NCBI RefSeq assembly: GCF_000686025.1
Contig: NZ_JMLQ01000004.1
Coordinates: 463,949 to 527,948, forward strand
Reading direction: 5' to 3'
Length of the DNA: 64,000 nucleotides
DNA from: Rhodococcus sp. UNC23MFCrub1.1
GTDB lineage: Bacteria; Actinomycetota; Actinomycetes; Mycobacteriales; Mycobacteriaceae
The position numbers and the translations under genes were made by a program. Numbering within the stretch: the stretch's first letter is position 1; every line of letters begins with the position of its first letter. The notes beneath the pieces were generated by a model. The model made no database searches. It worked only from the letters and a program-made list of their open reading frames with translations, and had not been told where the DNA came from. Positions 17,430 to 26,385 of this stretch are shown here, in pieces.

Positions 17430-18547
17430 CAGGCTCTTCCGGCGTGTCCGTCGTCGTCGCCGGCGGCGGCACGGCGGGACACATCGAACCAGCTCTCGCA
17501 GTGGCCGACGCCCTGCGGGAGCTGGACCCGTCGATACGGGTGACGGCACTCGGAACCGAACGCGGGCTCGAGACGACGCTGGTACCCGCCCGCGGTTACG
17601 AGTTGGCACTCGTTCCGCCGGTGCCGTTGCCGCGCAAGCTGACCCGGTCGCTGTTCGCGTTGCCGGCGAACGTCGTGCGATCGGTCCGCGCCACGCGTGC
17701 GGTCCTGCGCGACGTCGACGCCGACGTGGTGATCGGCTTCGGCGGGTACGTCGCGCTGCCGGCCTACCTCGCCGCTCGCGGCACGGTGCCCGTGATCGTG
17801 CACGAGGCGAACGCGCGGGCCGGTATCGCGAACAAGGTGGGCGCCCGCCTGGCGACGAGAGTCCTCGCCGCCGTCGCCGGCTCCGGGATCCACGGCCGCG
17901 GGTCGTCGGAGGCCGAGATCGTGGGCATCCCCGTCCGGCCGACCATCACCGAGCTCGACCGGGCCGGACTGCGCGCCGAGGCGCGTGCGCACTTCGGACT
18001 GCCGCAGCACGGTCCCGTGCTGCTCGTGTTCGGTGGGTCGCAGGGCGCCCGATCGCTCAACCTCGCGGTGTCCGGCGCGTCGGCCGCGCTCGCGGCCGCC
18101 GGCGTGTCGGTGCTCCACGCGCACGGCCCGAAGAACACCCTCGACGTTGCCACGGCCGATCCGGACGCCCCGTACGTGGCGGTGCCGTACCTGACCCGCA
18201 TGGACCTCGCCTACGCCGCCGCCGATGCCGTCGTGTGCCGGTCGGGCGCGATGACCGTCGCGGAGGTCTCGGCCGTCGGTCTGCCCGCCTTCTACGTACC
18301 CTTGCCCCATGGCAACGGGGAACAAGAACTCAACGCGGGCCCGATCGTCGCGGCCGGCGGTGGTGTCGTGATCGCCGACGCCGACCTCACGCCGGAGTTC
18401 GTGGCCACCGACGTGGTGTCGCTGCTGACCGATCCCGATCGCGTGTCGGCCATGAGTGCGGCCGCCGCGGGCGCGGGTCATCGAGGCGCCGCCGCGGAGG
18501 TCGCGCGCATCGTTCTCGAGGTCGCCGGACGAGGTGGTCGGGCATGA
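17426..18547 (+). CDS. murG: Lipid II synthase MurG (GlcNAc transferase)
   Basis: 373 aa GT-B glycosyltransferase. GTG 17426 lies in the GTGA overlap with ftsW; a far longer reading frame reaching back to 15794 is a shadow of ftsW. N-terminal glycine-rich loop [13 protein letters not shown], second-domain [11 protein letters not shown], and the UDP-GlcNAc site region [32 protein letters not shown] are all clear. It adds GlcNAc to lipid I on the cytoplasmic membrane face. ATGA overlap with murC. Confidence 0.97.
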   Translation: MTGSSGVSVVVAGGGTAGHIEPALAVADALRELDPSIRVTALGTERGLETTLVPARGYELALVPPVPLPRKLTRSLFALPANVVRSVRATRAVLRDVDADVVIGFGGYVALPAYLAARGTVPVIVHEANARAGIANKVGARLATRVLAAVAGSGIHGRGSSEAEIVGIPVRPTITELDRAGLRAEARAHFGLPQHGPVLLVFGGSQGARSLNLAVSGASAALAAAGVSVLHAHGPKNTLDVATADPDAPYVAVPYLTRMDLAYAAADAVVCRSGAMTVAEVSAVGLPAFYVPLPHGNGEQELNAGPIVAAGGGVVIADADLTPEFVATDVVSLLTDPDRVSAMSAAAAGAGHRGAAAEVARIVLEVAGRGGRA

Positions 18548-20019
18548 CGCGACACACCGTTGACGCGACCCTGCCGCCCGAACTGCAGCGCGTGCACATG
18601 GTCGGCATCGGGGGAGCGGGCATGTCGGGGATAGCCCGGATCCTGCTCTCGCGCGGTGGCCAGGTGTCGGGCTCCGACGCCAAGGAGAGTCGCGGCGTGA
18701 AGGCGCTGCGCGCCCGCGGTGCCCAGATACGGATCGGGCACGACGCGTCGGCGCTCGACATGCTCGAAGGCGGCCCGACGGCGTTGGTCACCACGCACGC
18801 GGCCATCCCGAAGACGAACCCGGAGCTGGTCGCGGCCGCCGAGCGTGGTGTGCCCGTCCTCCTGCGTCCGGCCGTGCTCGCCTCGCTGATGAAGGGTTTC
18901 CGCACCGTCCTGGTGTCGGGGACGCACGGCAAGACCTCCACCACGTCGATGCTCGTCGTCGCGCTGCAGCACTGCGGTGCGGATCCGTCCTTCGCCGTGG
19001 GCGGCGAGCTGAACGAAGCGGGTACCAACTCTCATCACGGCACCGGCGAGGTCTTCGTCGCGGAGGCGGACGAGAGCGACGGGTCGCTGCTGCAGTACGA
19101 CCCCGACGTCATCGTCGTCACCAACGTGGAGGCGGATCACCTCGACTACTTCGGCAGCGAGGACGCCTACGTCCAGGTGTTCGACGATTTCGCCGCTCGT
19201 CTGTCCGCCGGCGGTGCGCTGGTGGTGTGCACGGACGACCCCGGGTCGCGGGAGCTGGCGCGTCGGGTCGCCGCGAAGGCGATCGACGGTGTGCGGGTTC
19301 TGACGTACGGCTCCGAGGACGCGCAGGTCGACGGCGCCGAGGTGTCCGCGACGCTGCTCGGGTGGGAGCCCGAGGACACCGGCGGCGTGGTGCAGTTCCG
19401 GCTGGCCGGCGAGGACCGTGCCCGCACCGTGCGCCTGGGTGTGCCCGGCCGGCACATGGCGCTGAACGCGCTGGCCGCCATCGTCGCCGCGCGCGAGACC
19501 GGGGCCGGAGTCGACGAGATCATCGAGGGGCTGGCCGGGTTCGCCGGTGTGCACCGACGGTTCCAGTTGCAGGGCCGTGAGCGCGGCGTGCGCGTGTTCG
19601 ACGACTACGCCCACCATCCCACCGAGGTCCGCGCGGTGCTCGGTGCCGCGGCGGACCTGGTGCGCACCGCGGACACCGCGACCCCCGGTCGCGTGATCGT
19701 CGTGTTCCAGCCCCACCTGTACTCGCGCACGGTGACCTTCGCGGACCAGTTCGCGGCCGCCCTGGATCTGGCCGACGAGGTGGTCGTGCTCGACGTCTAC
19801 GGCGCGCGCGAGGAGCCGGTTCCCGGTGTCAGCGGAGCGACGGTGGCCCGGTCGGTGACCAAGCCGGTGCACTACCAGCCCGATCTGTCCGCGGTGCCGC
19901 GTCAGGTGGCGCACCTGTGTGTCGCCGGCGACATCGTGGTGACGATGGGCGCGGGCGACGTGACCATGCTGGGAAGCCAGATCCTCGACGCTCTCCGCTC
20001 CACCCCGGCGCGGCGCTGA
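18544..20019 (+). CDS. murC: UDP-MurNAc:L-alanine ligase MurC
   Basis: 491 aa. N-terminal [17 protein letters not shown] (UDP-binding Rossmann fold), ATP loop [22 protein letters not shown] and C-terminal FQPHLYSRT are diagnostic. It adds L-alanine, the first residue of the stem peptide. It starts in an ATGA overlap with murG, and ftsQ begins 14 nt after its stop. Confidence 0.97.
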   Translation: MTRHTVDATLPPELQRVHMVGIGGAGMSGIARILLSRGGQVSGSDAKESRGVKALRARGAQIRIGHDASALDMLEGGPTALVTTHAAIPKTNPELVAAAERGVPVLLRPAVLASLMKGFRTVLVSGTHGKTSTTSMLVVALQHCGADPSFAVGGELNEAGTNSHHGTGEVFVAEADESDGSLLQYDPDVIVVTNVEADHLDYFGSEDAYVQVFDDFAARLSAGGALVVCTDDPGSRELARRVAAKAIDGVRVLTYGSEDAQVDGAEVSATLLGWEPEDTGGVVQFRLAGEDRARTVRLGVPGRHMALNALAAIVAARETGAGVDEIIEGLAGFAGVHRRFQLQGRERGVRVFDDYAHHPTEVRAVLGAAADLVRTADTATPGRVIVVFQPHLYSRTVTFADQFAAALDLADEVVVLDVYGAREEPVPGVSGATVARSVTKPVHYQPDLSAVPRQVAHLCVAGDIVVTMGAGDVTMLGSQILDALRSTPARR

Positions 20020-20033
20020 GTTCGGGACGTGAC

Positions 20034-20825
20034 ATGGCAGGACGACAGACCGTGAACGCGCGCGGTACCGGCCGCACCCGACCCGCGGCCACACCGCGTC
20101 GTGTCGGTGCGGAGCGGTCGACGCGGTCGCGCACGTCGACGCGGGCGCCGGCGCGCGAACCGCGTGTCGGTCGCCGCAGCAAGCTGTTGATCCTTCTCGC
20201 GCTCGTCGCCTCGGTCGCCTTCGTGGCGGTGTCGTACTTCGGTCCGCTGTGGGCGGTCTCCTCCGTGCAGGTGAACGGCAACGCCGCGGTCTCGCGCGAG
20301 CAGGTCGTGCAGACGCTGCAGGTCGCGGAGGGGACACCCCTGCCGAGAGTGGACACGGATGCTGCCGCGGCGCGGGTCGCCGCCATCCCGAAGGTCGCGT
20401 CGGTCCGGGTCCAGCGCGTGTACCCGTCAACGGTGCGGGTCACGGTCGAGGAGCGCGTTCCCGTCGTCTTCTTCGACGCGGCGGACGGTACCCATCTGAT
20501 GGACGCCGAGGCCGTCGACTTCGCGGTGGAACCGCCCCCGCCCGGGGTGGTGCGCATGGTGGTGGCCAGCCCGTCCTTCGGCAACCTCGAGACCCGTGCG
20601 GCCCTGTCGGTGCTCACCGCGCTGCCCGGTCCGCTGCGATCGCAGGTGGCACAGATCGACGCGCCGACCATCTCGGCGGTGTCGTTGACGTTGTACGACG
20701 GCCGGGTCGTGGTGTGGGGGAGCAGTGAGGACACGGAGTACAAGGCGTCCATCGCTCTGCCACTGCTCACGCAGCCGGGTCAGACCTACGACGTGTCGAG
20801 TCCGGATCTGCCGACCATTCGGTGA
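20034..20825 (+). CDS. ftsQ: Divisome protein FtsQ
   Basis: 263 aa from ATG 20034. A basic cytoplasmic N-terminus (about 50 residues rich in Arg), one membrane helix (51-69), a POTRA domain (about 73-141: VSSVQVNGNAAVSREQV ... RVQRVYPSTVRVTVEERVPV) and the beta-domain FtsQ/DivIB region follow. It bridges early and late division proteins at the membrane. The longer upstream frame lies inside murC and is rejected. It is separated from ftsZ by 174 nt that carry a conserved-looking control region. Confidence 0.93.
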   Translation: MAGRQTVNARGTGRTRPAATPRRVGAERSTRSRTSTRAPAREPRVGRRSKLLILLALVASVAFVAVSYFGPLWAVSSVQVNGNAAVSREQVVQTLQVAEGTPLPRVDTDAAAARVAAIPKVASVRVQRVYPSTVRVTVEERVPVVFFDAADGTHLMDAEAVDFAVEPPPPGVVRMVVASPSFGNLETRAALSVLTALPGPLRSQVAQIDAPTISAVSLTLYDGRVVVWGSSEDTEYKASIALPLLTQPGQTYDVSSPDLPTIR

Positions 20826-20999
20826 CGGTGACGTCCCACATATTTTTCCTGCGCGTGTCGGCGCGCCTAATGGAACCCGCCGAGCGGTGTCTCTAGCGTT
20901 TCACCCAGTCGATCACTTGACATAACTATGAACCTATGGTTCAGGTTGAGGGTTTGCCTCGACTGCATCATGCACACCAACCACGGAAGGCGAGAGCCC
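20826..20999 (+). promoter_or_regulatory. ftsZ upstream control region with TTGACA and inverted repeat
   Basis: A consensus -35 hexamer TTGACA at 20917-20922 is followed by an inverted repeat TGAACC-TAT-GGTTCA (20927-20941). No ideal -10 hexamer lies 17 bp downstream, so the exact promoter is uncertain. The block is much more AT-rich than its surroundings, and similar sequence precedes ftsZ in other mycolic-acid actinobacteria as far as I recall. This suggests ftsZ has its own regulated promoter. Confidence 0.5.
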
Positions 21000-22181
21000 A
21001 TGACGCCCCCGCACAACTACCTCGCCGTAATCAAGGTCGTCGGCATCGGCGGCGGCGGCGTCAACGCGGTCAACCGCATGATCGAGCAGGGACTCAAGGG
21101 AGTCGAGTTCATCGCGGTCAACACGGACGCGCAGGCGCTGCTCATGTCGGACGCCGACGTCAAGCTCGACGTCGGTCGCGAACTCACCCGAGGCCTCGGC
21201 GCGGGTGCCGATCCCGAGGTGGGCCGCAAGGCCGCCGAGGATCACAAGGACGAGATCGAAGAGGTGCTCAAGGGCGCCGACATGGTGTTCGTCACCGCGG
21301 GCGAGGGTGGCGGCACCGGCACCGGTGGAGCCCCCGTCGTCGCGAGCATCGCGCGCAAGCTCGGCGCCCTCACCGTCGGTGTGGTGACACGCCCGTTCTC
21401 CTTCGAGGGCAAGCGGCGCGGCGGTCAGGCCGACGTCGGCATCCAGGGTCTGCGCGAGTCGTGCGACACCCTCATCGTCATCCCGAACGACCGGCTGCTG
21501 CAGCTCGGCGACGCGGCCGTCAGCCTCATGGACGCGTTCCGCTCCGCCGACGAGGTGCTGCTCAACGGTGTCCAGGGCATCACCGACCTCATCACCACTC
21601 CCGGCCTCATCAACGTGGACTTCGCCGACGTCAAGGGCGTCATGTCCGGTGCGGGCAGCGCCCTCATGGGCATCGGGTCCTCGCGCGGCGAGGGGCGCGC
21701 CATCAAGGCGGCCGAGTCGGCCATCAACTCGCCGTTGCTCGAGGCGTCCATGGAGGGTGCACGCGGAGTCCTCCTCTCCATCGCCGGCGGATCCGATCTC
21801 GGTCTGTTCGAGATCAACGAAGCGGCATCGCTGGTGCAGGAGGCCGCGCACATCGACGCCAACATCATCTTCGGCACCGTGATCGACGATTCGCTGGGCG
21901 ACGAGGTGCGCGTCACCGTCATCGCCGCCGGTTTCGACGGCAGCGGTCCGGCCCGTCGCCCCATCGAGGCACCGCAGAGTCAGTCTCGCGGCGCCACCGT
22001 GGGAACGGCCCGCGCGGGCGAGACGCGTACCGAGGACGACGGTCCCGCCGTCTTCCGCGACGCGCCGTCCTCGTCTCTTCCCCCCATCGGCGAGCGCGCC
22101 GCGCGTGCCACCGGACATCCCGTCCGGGTGGAGGACGAGGGCGACGACGACGTGGACGTGCCCTCCTTCATGCGTCGGTGA
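21000..22181 (+). CDS. ftsZ: Cell division protein FtsZ
   Basis: 393 aa. ATG 21000 (GGAAGG upstream) gives the N-terminus [20 protein letters not shown], nearly identical to mycobacterial FtsZ. Tubulin signature GGGTGTG at 103-109, T7 loop [15 protein letters not shown], then a variable linker and the conserved C-terminal peptide [12 protein letters not shown] that binds SepF and FtsW partners. It forms the GTP-dependent Z-ring. A longer frame from 20928 would translate the control region. The stop overlaps pgeF (GTGA). Confidence 0.98.
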   Translation: MTPPHNYLAVIKVVGIGGGGVNAVNRMIEQGLKGVEFIAVNTDAQALLMSDADVKLDVGRELTRGLGAGADPEVGRKAAEDHKDEIEEVLKGADMVFVTAGEGGGTGTGGAPVVASIARKLGALTVGVVTRPFSFEGKRRGGQADVGIQGLRESCDTLIVIPNDRLLQLGDAAVSLMDAFRSADEVLLNGVQGITDLITTPGLINVDFADVKGVMSGAGSALMGIGSSRGEGRAIKAAESAINSPLLEASMEGARGVLLSIAGGSDLGLFEINEAASLVQEAAHIDANIIFGTVIDDSLGDEVRVTVIAAGFDGSGPARRPIEAPQSQSRGATVGTARAGETRTEDDGPAVFRDAPSSSLPPIGERAARATGHPVRVEDEGDDDVDVPSFMRR

Positions 22182-22909
22182 GCATCTCCGACCGCGGCTA
22201 CCGTGTCCGGCGCGTGACGACGTCACGCGCCGGAGGCGTGTCCGAACCGCCCTACGATTCCTTCAATCTCGGTGATCACGTCGGTGACGACCCGGCGCAC
22301 GTGGAGGCCAATCGGCGTCGTCTCGCCGAGAAGATCGGTCTGTCTCCCGAGCGTCTCGTGTGGATGGACCAGATTCACGGTCGATCCGTCGCGACGGTGG
22401 ACGGACCGGTCTCCGGACCGGTCGAGGCCACCGACGCCCTCGTCACCACCCAGCGCGACCTCGCGCTCGTCGTCCTGGCCGCCGACTGCGTGCCGCTCCT
22501 GTTGTCCGACGATGCCGCGGGCGTCGTCGCCGCCGTTCACGCCGGCCGCGTCGGTGCTCGGATCGGCATCGTCCCGCGCGTTCTCGACGCCATGGTGGCC
22601 GCGGGCGCCGCCGTCTCCCGGATCGAGGCGTTCCTCGGCCCGGCGGCCGGGGGAGACGACTACGAGGTGCCGCGCACCATGCAGATCGACGTCGAGACCC
22701 ACCTGCCGGGCAGCGCGACGCGTACTCGCAAGGGCACACCCGGTCTCGACATCCGGGCGGGCCTGCGTCGCCAGTTGCTCGAGGCCGGCGTCGCCGGAGT
22801 GGCCGCCGATCCGCGCGAGACCATCACGGACCGTTCGCTGTTCAGCCACCGCCGGGGGTCGCCCACGGGGCGGCACGCCGGTGTCGTGTGGATGGACACG
22901 ACCTCGTGA
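22178..22909 (+). CDS. pgeF: PgeF/YfiH-family protein (peptidoglycan editing factor, multicopper-like fold)
   Basis: 243 aa from GTG in a GTGA overlap with ftsZ. Family motifs: [27 protein letters not shown] near residue 67, ADCVPLLL with a conserved Cys, [14 protein letters not shown] and the C-terminal [19 protein letters not shown]. YfiH proteins have been described as cytoplasmic enzymes that remove wrongly incorporated residues from UDP-MurNAc peptides and also as laccase-like oxidases. The position right after ftsZ fits the cell-wall role. Confidence 0.9.
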   Translation: MSISDRGYRVRRVTTSRAGGVSEPPYDSFNLGDHVGDDPAHVEANRRRLAEKIGLSPERLVWMDQIHGRSVATVDGPVSGPVEATDALVTTQRDLALVVLAADCVPLLLSDDAAGVVAAVHAGRVGARIGIVPRVLDAMVAAGAAVSRIEAFLGPAAGGDDYEVPRTMQIDVETHLPGSATRTRKGTPGLDIRAGLRRQLLEAGVAGVAADPRETITDRSLFSHRRGSPTGRHAGVVWMDTTS

Positions 22910-23631
22910 CCGCGCCGGACGATCGGCGGACGTATCTCGCGGACCATCTCGCCGAGGTCCGCGATCGACTGTCGCGCGCCTGTGCGGCCGCGGATCGCGC
23001 ACCCGATTCCGTGACCCTGCTTCCCGTCACCAAGTTCTTCCCGGCCTCCGACGTCGCACTGCTGCGCGAGCTCGGGTGCACCGAGTTCGGCGAGTCGCGC
23101 GAGCAGGACGCGTCTCCCAAGGTCGCCGAGATCGGCACCGACGGTGTGCGCTGGCACATGATCGGCCGCCTGCAGCGCAACAAGGCGAAAGCTGTTGCCG
23201 CCTGGGCACATGCGATCCACTCGGTGGACACCGACCGTCTGGTCACCGCACTCGGCAAGGCGGTCGCGGGCGCGGTGGACAACGGTGACAGGACTGCGGA
23301 TCTGGACGTCTACGTGCAGGTGAGTCTGGACGGTGACACGCATCGCGGAGGCGTGGACCGCGAAGACCTGGAGGCACTCACCGCGCAGGTGTCCGAGACC
23401 TCGGGTCTGCGACTCGCCGGGCTCATGGCGGTGCCCCCGTTGGGTGCGGACGCCGACGCGTCGTTCGAGGATCTGCAGCGTCTTCACACGCAGGTCCTCG
23501 CCTCACATCCGGGCGCGACCGGACTCTCGGCCGGGATGACGGGCGACCTGGAAGAGGCTGTCCGACACGGGTCCACGTGTGTGCGTGTCGGAACCGCAAT
23601 CCTCGGTCCACGGCCGATAACCTCGCCTTGA
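22906..23631 (+). CDS. YggS-family PLP-homeostasis protein (PLPBP)
   Basis: 241 aa. GTG 22906 overlaps the pgeF stop (GTGA). Single-domain fold-III PLP protein: the lysine of PVTKFF (K43) is the predicted PLP Schiff base, followed by FGESREQD, WHMIGRLQRNKAK, HSVDT and the C-terminal GMTGDLEEAVRHGSTCVRVGTAILG phosphate loop. The family buffers pyridoxal phosphate and affects amino-acid metabolism, and is regularly found next to sepF in Gram-positives. Confidence 0.93.
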   Translation: MTAPDDRRTYLADHLAEVRDRLSRACAAADRAPDSVTLLPVTKFFPASDVALLRELGCTEFGESREQDASPKVAEIGTDGVRWHMIGRLQRNKAKAVAAWAHAIHSVDTDRLVTALGKAVAGAVDNGDRTADLDVYVQVSLDGDTHRGGVDREDLEALTAQVSETSGLRLAGLMAVPPLGADADASFEDLQRLHTQVLASHPGATGLSAGMTGDLEEAVRHGSTCVRVGTAILGPRPITSP

Positions 23632-23712
23632 CGACATGAACACCATCGTCACCACGGACTTACTCCAGTCACACGAGTACCAGCCACACCGCCACGCCAG
23701 GAAGGTCGACCG

Positions 23713-24420
23713 ATGAGCACGTTGCACAAGTTCAAGGCTTACTTCGGCATGGTCCCACTCGACGATTTCGAGGACGACTACCTCGACGACACGGATGCGC
23801 CCGTCGCATCCCGGTCGTCGCGTGGCGGATACGGAAAATCGATGGACGACCATGATTACGCCGATCGCGACTACGCCGAGCCGGCGTTCGTCGGTGGTCG
23901 CCGGGACGAGGACGACGACTACGAGCGTCCCGAGCCCCGGCACAGCGCTCGGGTGGCGCCGCTGTCGTCGCGCTCCGGTGGCGGATCCCGCTCCGGCGGC
24001 GCGATGCGCACCTCCACCCGCGGCGCCCTCGCGATGGACACTCGCATGGACCCGCACTCGGAGCTGCGTCGCAGCGAGCCCCGTCACGCCGAACCGCGCG
24101 TGTCCGACCGCCGCCAGGCCGCACTCGACGACGGGGGCCCCATGTCGACCATCACCACGCTGCGTCCGCGTGACTACAGCGAGGCGCGCACGATCGGCGA
24201 GCGCTTCCGTGACGGCACGCCCGTCATCATGGATCTGGTCGAGATGAGCAACGCCGACGCCAAGCGCCTCGTCGACTTCGCCGCGGGCCTCGCGTTCGCG
24301 TTGCGTGGTTCGTTCGACAAGGTCGCCACGAAGGTGTTCCTGCTCTCACCGGCCGACGTCGACGTCTCCGCCGAAGAGCGTCGCCGGATCGCCGAGACGG
24401 GCTTCTACAACCAGCAGTGA
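23713..24420 (+). CDS. sepF: Cell division protein SepF
   Basis: 235 aa; ATG 23713 after GGAAGG. The N-terminal [15 protein letters not shown] helix is the membrane-binding amphipathic segment. An acidic/Arg/Ser-rich linker (about residues 17-135) follows, then the SepF core ([31 protein letters not shown] ... [35 protein letters not shown]). SepF anchors FtsZ to the membrane in organisms lacking FtsA, as here. The long linker resembles mycobacterial SepF. Confidence 0.96.
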   Translation: MSTLHKFKAYFGMVPLDDFEDDYLDDTDAPVASRSSRGGYGKSMDDHDYADRDYAEPAFVGGRRDEDDDYERPEPRHSARVAPLSSRSGGGSRSGGAMRTSTRGALAMDTRMDPHSELRRSEPRHAEPRVSDRRQAALDDGGPMSTITTLRPRDYSEARTIGERFRDGTPVIMDLVEMSNADAKRLVDFAAGLAFALRGSFDKVATKVFLLSPADVDVSAEERRRIAETGFYNQQ

Positions 24421-24559
24421 CGTCTCACACGGCGCGGTGGGCCGGTCTCGCAGTGCGAGATGGCCTCCCCGTGTCGCGAGATGGCATTGTGGTGTCGTGC
24501 GTGATCAGAAAGTTGTGTCGGTGTCGGTCTCTCCTGCGTTTCGCAGGACGGTGAGCTGA

Positions 24560-24838
24560 GTGTTCGCGGTCCTGTACTTCATCCTGTTCGTCTTCTGGCT
24601 GTTGCTCATCGGCCGGATCATCGTCGAGTTCATCCGTTCGTTCGCACGTGACTGGCGTCCGACGGGTGTGGTCGTGGTCGTACTCGAAGCGATCTTCACG
24701 GTCACCGATCCGCCGGTCAAGCTGCTGCGGCGCATCATCCCGCCACTGAATCTGGGCGGTGTCCGGCTCGACCTGTCCATCATGGTGCTGCTCTTCATCG
24801 TCTTCATCCTGATGCGCGTGGTGCAGGGCGTCGGCTGA
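24560..24838 (+). CDS. YggT-family membrane protein
   Basis: 92 aa from GTG 24560, with two membrane helices (about 4-26 and 70-90) around the conserved FTVTDPPVKLLRRIIPPLNLGGVRLDLS loop that defines the YggT family. The role is unknown; it is consistently between sepF and divIVA/wag31 in actinobacteria, suggesting a division or growth function. A small CCTGCG-TTT-CGCAGG hairpin lies just upstream (24533-24547). Confidence 0.9.
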   Translation: MFAVLYFILFVFWLLLIGRIIVEFIRSFARDWRPTGVVVVVLEAIFTVTDPPVKLLRRIIPPLNLGGVRLDLSIMVLLFIVFILMRVVQGVG

Positions 24839-25054
24839 CGGTGAGTTCCGTCGACGGCGACAATGTCCCGTGTGACAGAATGTTGCTCGAAGGTGCACGA
24901 TGAGTGACCATCGCTCTTTGTGCGATATAACTGAATGTCCTGGTTGCCCCCACTACGGCAGCCGGGTGCCACTGCCACTGTTGATCGAACGAATGCTCGC
25001 GTACATCGCTTGTCGATGCTCCACCGCTCTCGAGACGCGTGAAGGGACCCTTCC

Positions 25055-25915
25055 ATGCCGCTGACTCCCGCCGATGTGCACAACGTCGCGTTCAGCAAGC
25101 CGCCCATCGGTAAGCGCGGATACAACGAGGACGAGGTCGATGCATTTCTCGATCTCGTCGAACAGGAGCTGTCGCGCCTGATCGAGGAGAATGCCGACCT
25201 GCGTCAGCGGGTCGGAGAGCTCGATCAGGATCTCGCCGAGGCCAAGAGCTCGGCAGCGTCGCGTCAGAGCACCCCTGCCCCCGCGCCTGCTCCCACCCCC
25301 GCACCGGCACCGCGTCCGGAGCCCGCCAAGCCGGCACCGGTCGTCCAGGCCGCTCCGGCACCGGCTCCTGCCCCCGCCGCGGCGTCGTCCGCCGGCGATT
25401 CGAACATGCAGGCTGCGAAGATCCTGGGTCTCGCCCAGGAGATGGCCGATCGCCTCACCGGTGACGCGAAGACCGAGTCCGAGCAGCTGCTCGGGAGCGC
25501 TCGCGCCAACTCGGACCGTCTGGTCAGCGAGGCGCAGAGCCGCGCCGAGTCCCTCGTCTCCGAGGCTCGCCAGAAGGCCGACGCACTGCTGTCCGACGCA
25601 CAGACGCGCTCGGAGACACAGCTGCGCCAGGCCAAGGAGAAGGCCGACGCGCTCGAGAGCGATGCCGAGCGCAAGCACACCGAGATCATGGCGACCATCA
25701 ACCAGCAGCGTTCGGTACTCGAGGAGCGCATCGAGCGCCTCAAGACGTTCGAGCGCGAGTACCGGGTCCGCCTCAAGTCCTACCTCGAGTCCCAGCTGCA
25801 GGAACTCGACCAGCGTTCGTCCGCACTGCCGGTCGACAGTGGTCAGGATCCGTTCAGCAAGGACAACGGCCAGTCGTCGAACTTCGGACAGTCGTACGCC
25901 AAGGGCAACAACTGA
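25055..25915 (+). CDS. wag31: Polar growth scaffold Wag31 (DivIVA)
   Basis: 286 aa. N-terminal DivIVA membrane-binding domain ([33 protein letters not shown], residues 1-60). An unusually Ala/Pro-rich linker (about 72-112) follows, then a long coiled coil (about 118-255: repeated [25 protein letters not shown] heptads) and a polar tail. It marks cell poles by sensing membrane curvature and directs apical wall synthesis. It stands alone, with 216 nt of leader upstream and a tiny membrane ORF after it. Confidence 0.96.
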   Translation: MPLTPADVHNVAFSKPPIGKRGYNEDEVDAFLDLVEQELSRLIEENADLRQRVGELDQDLAEAKSSAASRQSTPAPAPAPTPAPAPRPEPAKPAPVVQAAPAPAPAPAAASSAGDSNMQAAKILGLAQEMADRLTGDAKTESEQLLGSARANSDRLVSEAQSRAESLVSEARQKADALLSDAQTRSETQLRQAKEKADALESDAERKHTEIMATINQQRSVLEERIERLKTFEREYRVRLKSYLESQLQELDQRSSALPVDSGQDPFSKDNGQSSNFGQSYAKGNN

Positions 25916-25981
25916 TCCGTCCTCGTCGAGGCTGTTCCGGGGGGGAACCAGCGGGGGGATCGAGGGTGAACGGATGAGTGC

Positions 25982-26140
25982 GTGCTTGTTCTGACGCTGG
26001 TTCTGGCGGGCGTCGGGTTCGCGTTACTCGTCGTCTCGCTCGTCACGGGATCCGTGGTGTGGGCCTGGGCCTGCATCGCGGTGTGTCTCGTGGGTGCGGT
26101 CCTGCTGCTCGCCGGTGCCCTCGCGGGACGGCGGCGGTAG
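25982..26140 (+). CDS. Small two-helix membrane protein
   Basis: 52 aa from GTG 25982 (only in-frame start after a stop at 25967) to TAG. Almost entirely hydrophobic: VLTLVLAGVGFALLVVSLVT, then WAWACIAVCLVGAVLLLAGAL, ending GRRR, so two membrane segments with a positive end. Third positions are strongly GC-biased, supporting coding. The M. tuberculosis neighbour of wag31, Rv2144c, is also a small membrane protein, though longer. The ribosome site is weak (GGATGAG close by). Function unknown. Confidence 0.55.
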   Translation: MLVLTLVLAGVGFALLVVSLVTGSVVWAWACIAVCLVGAVLLLAGALAGRRR

Positions 26141-26159
26141 ACTGCCTCACGTCGAAGTA

Positions 26160-26385
26160 CAGGTAGGTCCAGCGATGATCCGGCCATCACCGGGGAGCTG
26201 TCCGGAAGAACGGTCTCGGCCCGCACGGGTCGGTGCTCAGTAGAACCGGACGGGTCGAGCCCGTCACAGCTCGATCGGAGAGTGGGTCGCCTCGGCGGCC
26301 AAGCGGGGTGGTACCGCGGCTTCCGGCGCAGAGTGCCGGTCGTCGTCCCCGTGCCGCATCGAACGGGCACAGGAGCACCGCAGCC
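26160..26385 (+). promoter_or_regulatory. Translational ileS T-box riboswitch
   Basis: The leader holds the T-box core GTGGTACCGCGG (26308-26319; TGGT at 26309-26312 pairs with the tRNA acceptor end). Upstream, a short stem I hairpin GATG/CATC (26174-26177, 26185-26188) presents ATC at 26178-26180 as specifier for tRNA-Ile. Stem CCGG/CCGG and a GACGGG/CCCGTC hairpin follow. Near the start codon GTGCC/GGCAC (26351-26369) stacks against AGGAG at 26371-26375. The ultrashort stem I and lack of a terminator match actinobacterial T-boxes that control translation initiation: uncharged tRNA-Ile frees the ribosome site. Confidence 0.92.

Noticed and set aside
20928..20999. Longer FtsZ starting at 20928
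   Set aside because: The extension overlaps the inverted repeat and AT-rich control region. MTPPHNYL is the conserved FtsZ start, with a ribosome site before it.
24973..24990. LexA-like half match (TCGAAC GAAT GCTCGC) upstream of wag31
   Set aside because: Only the left half matches the consensus; the right half differs in several positions.
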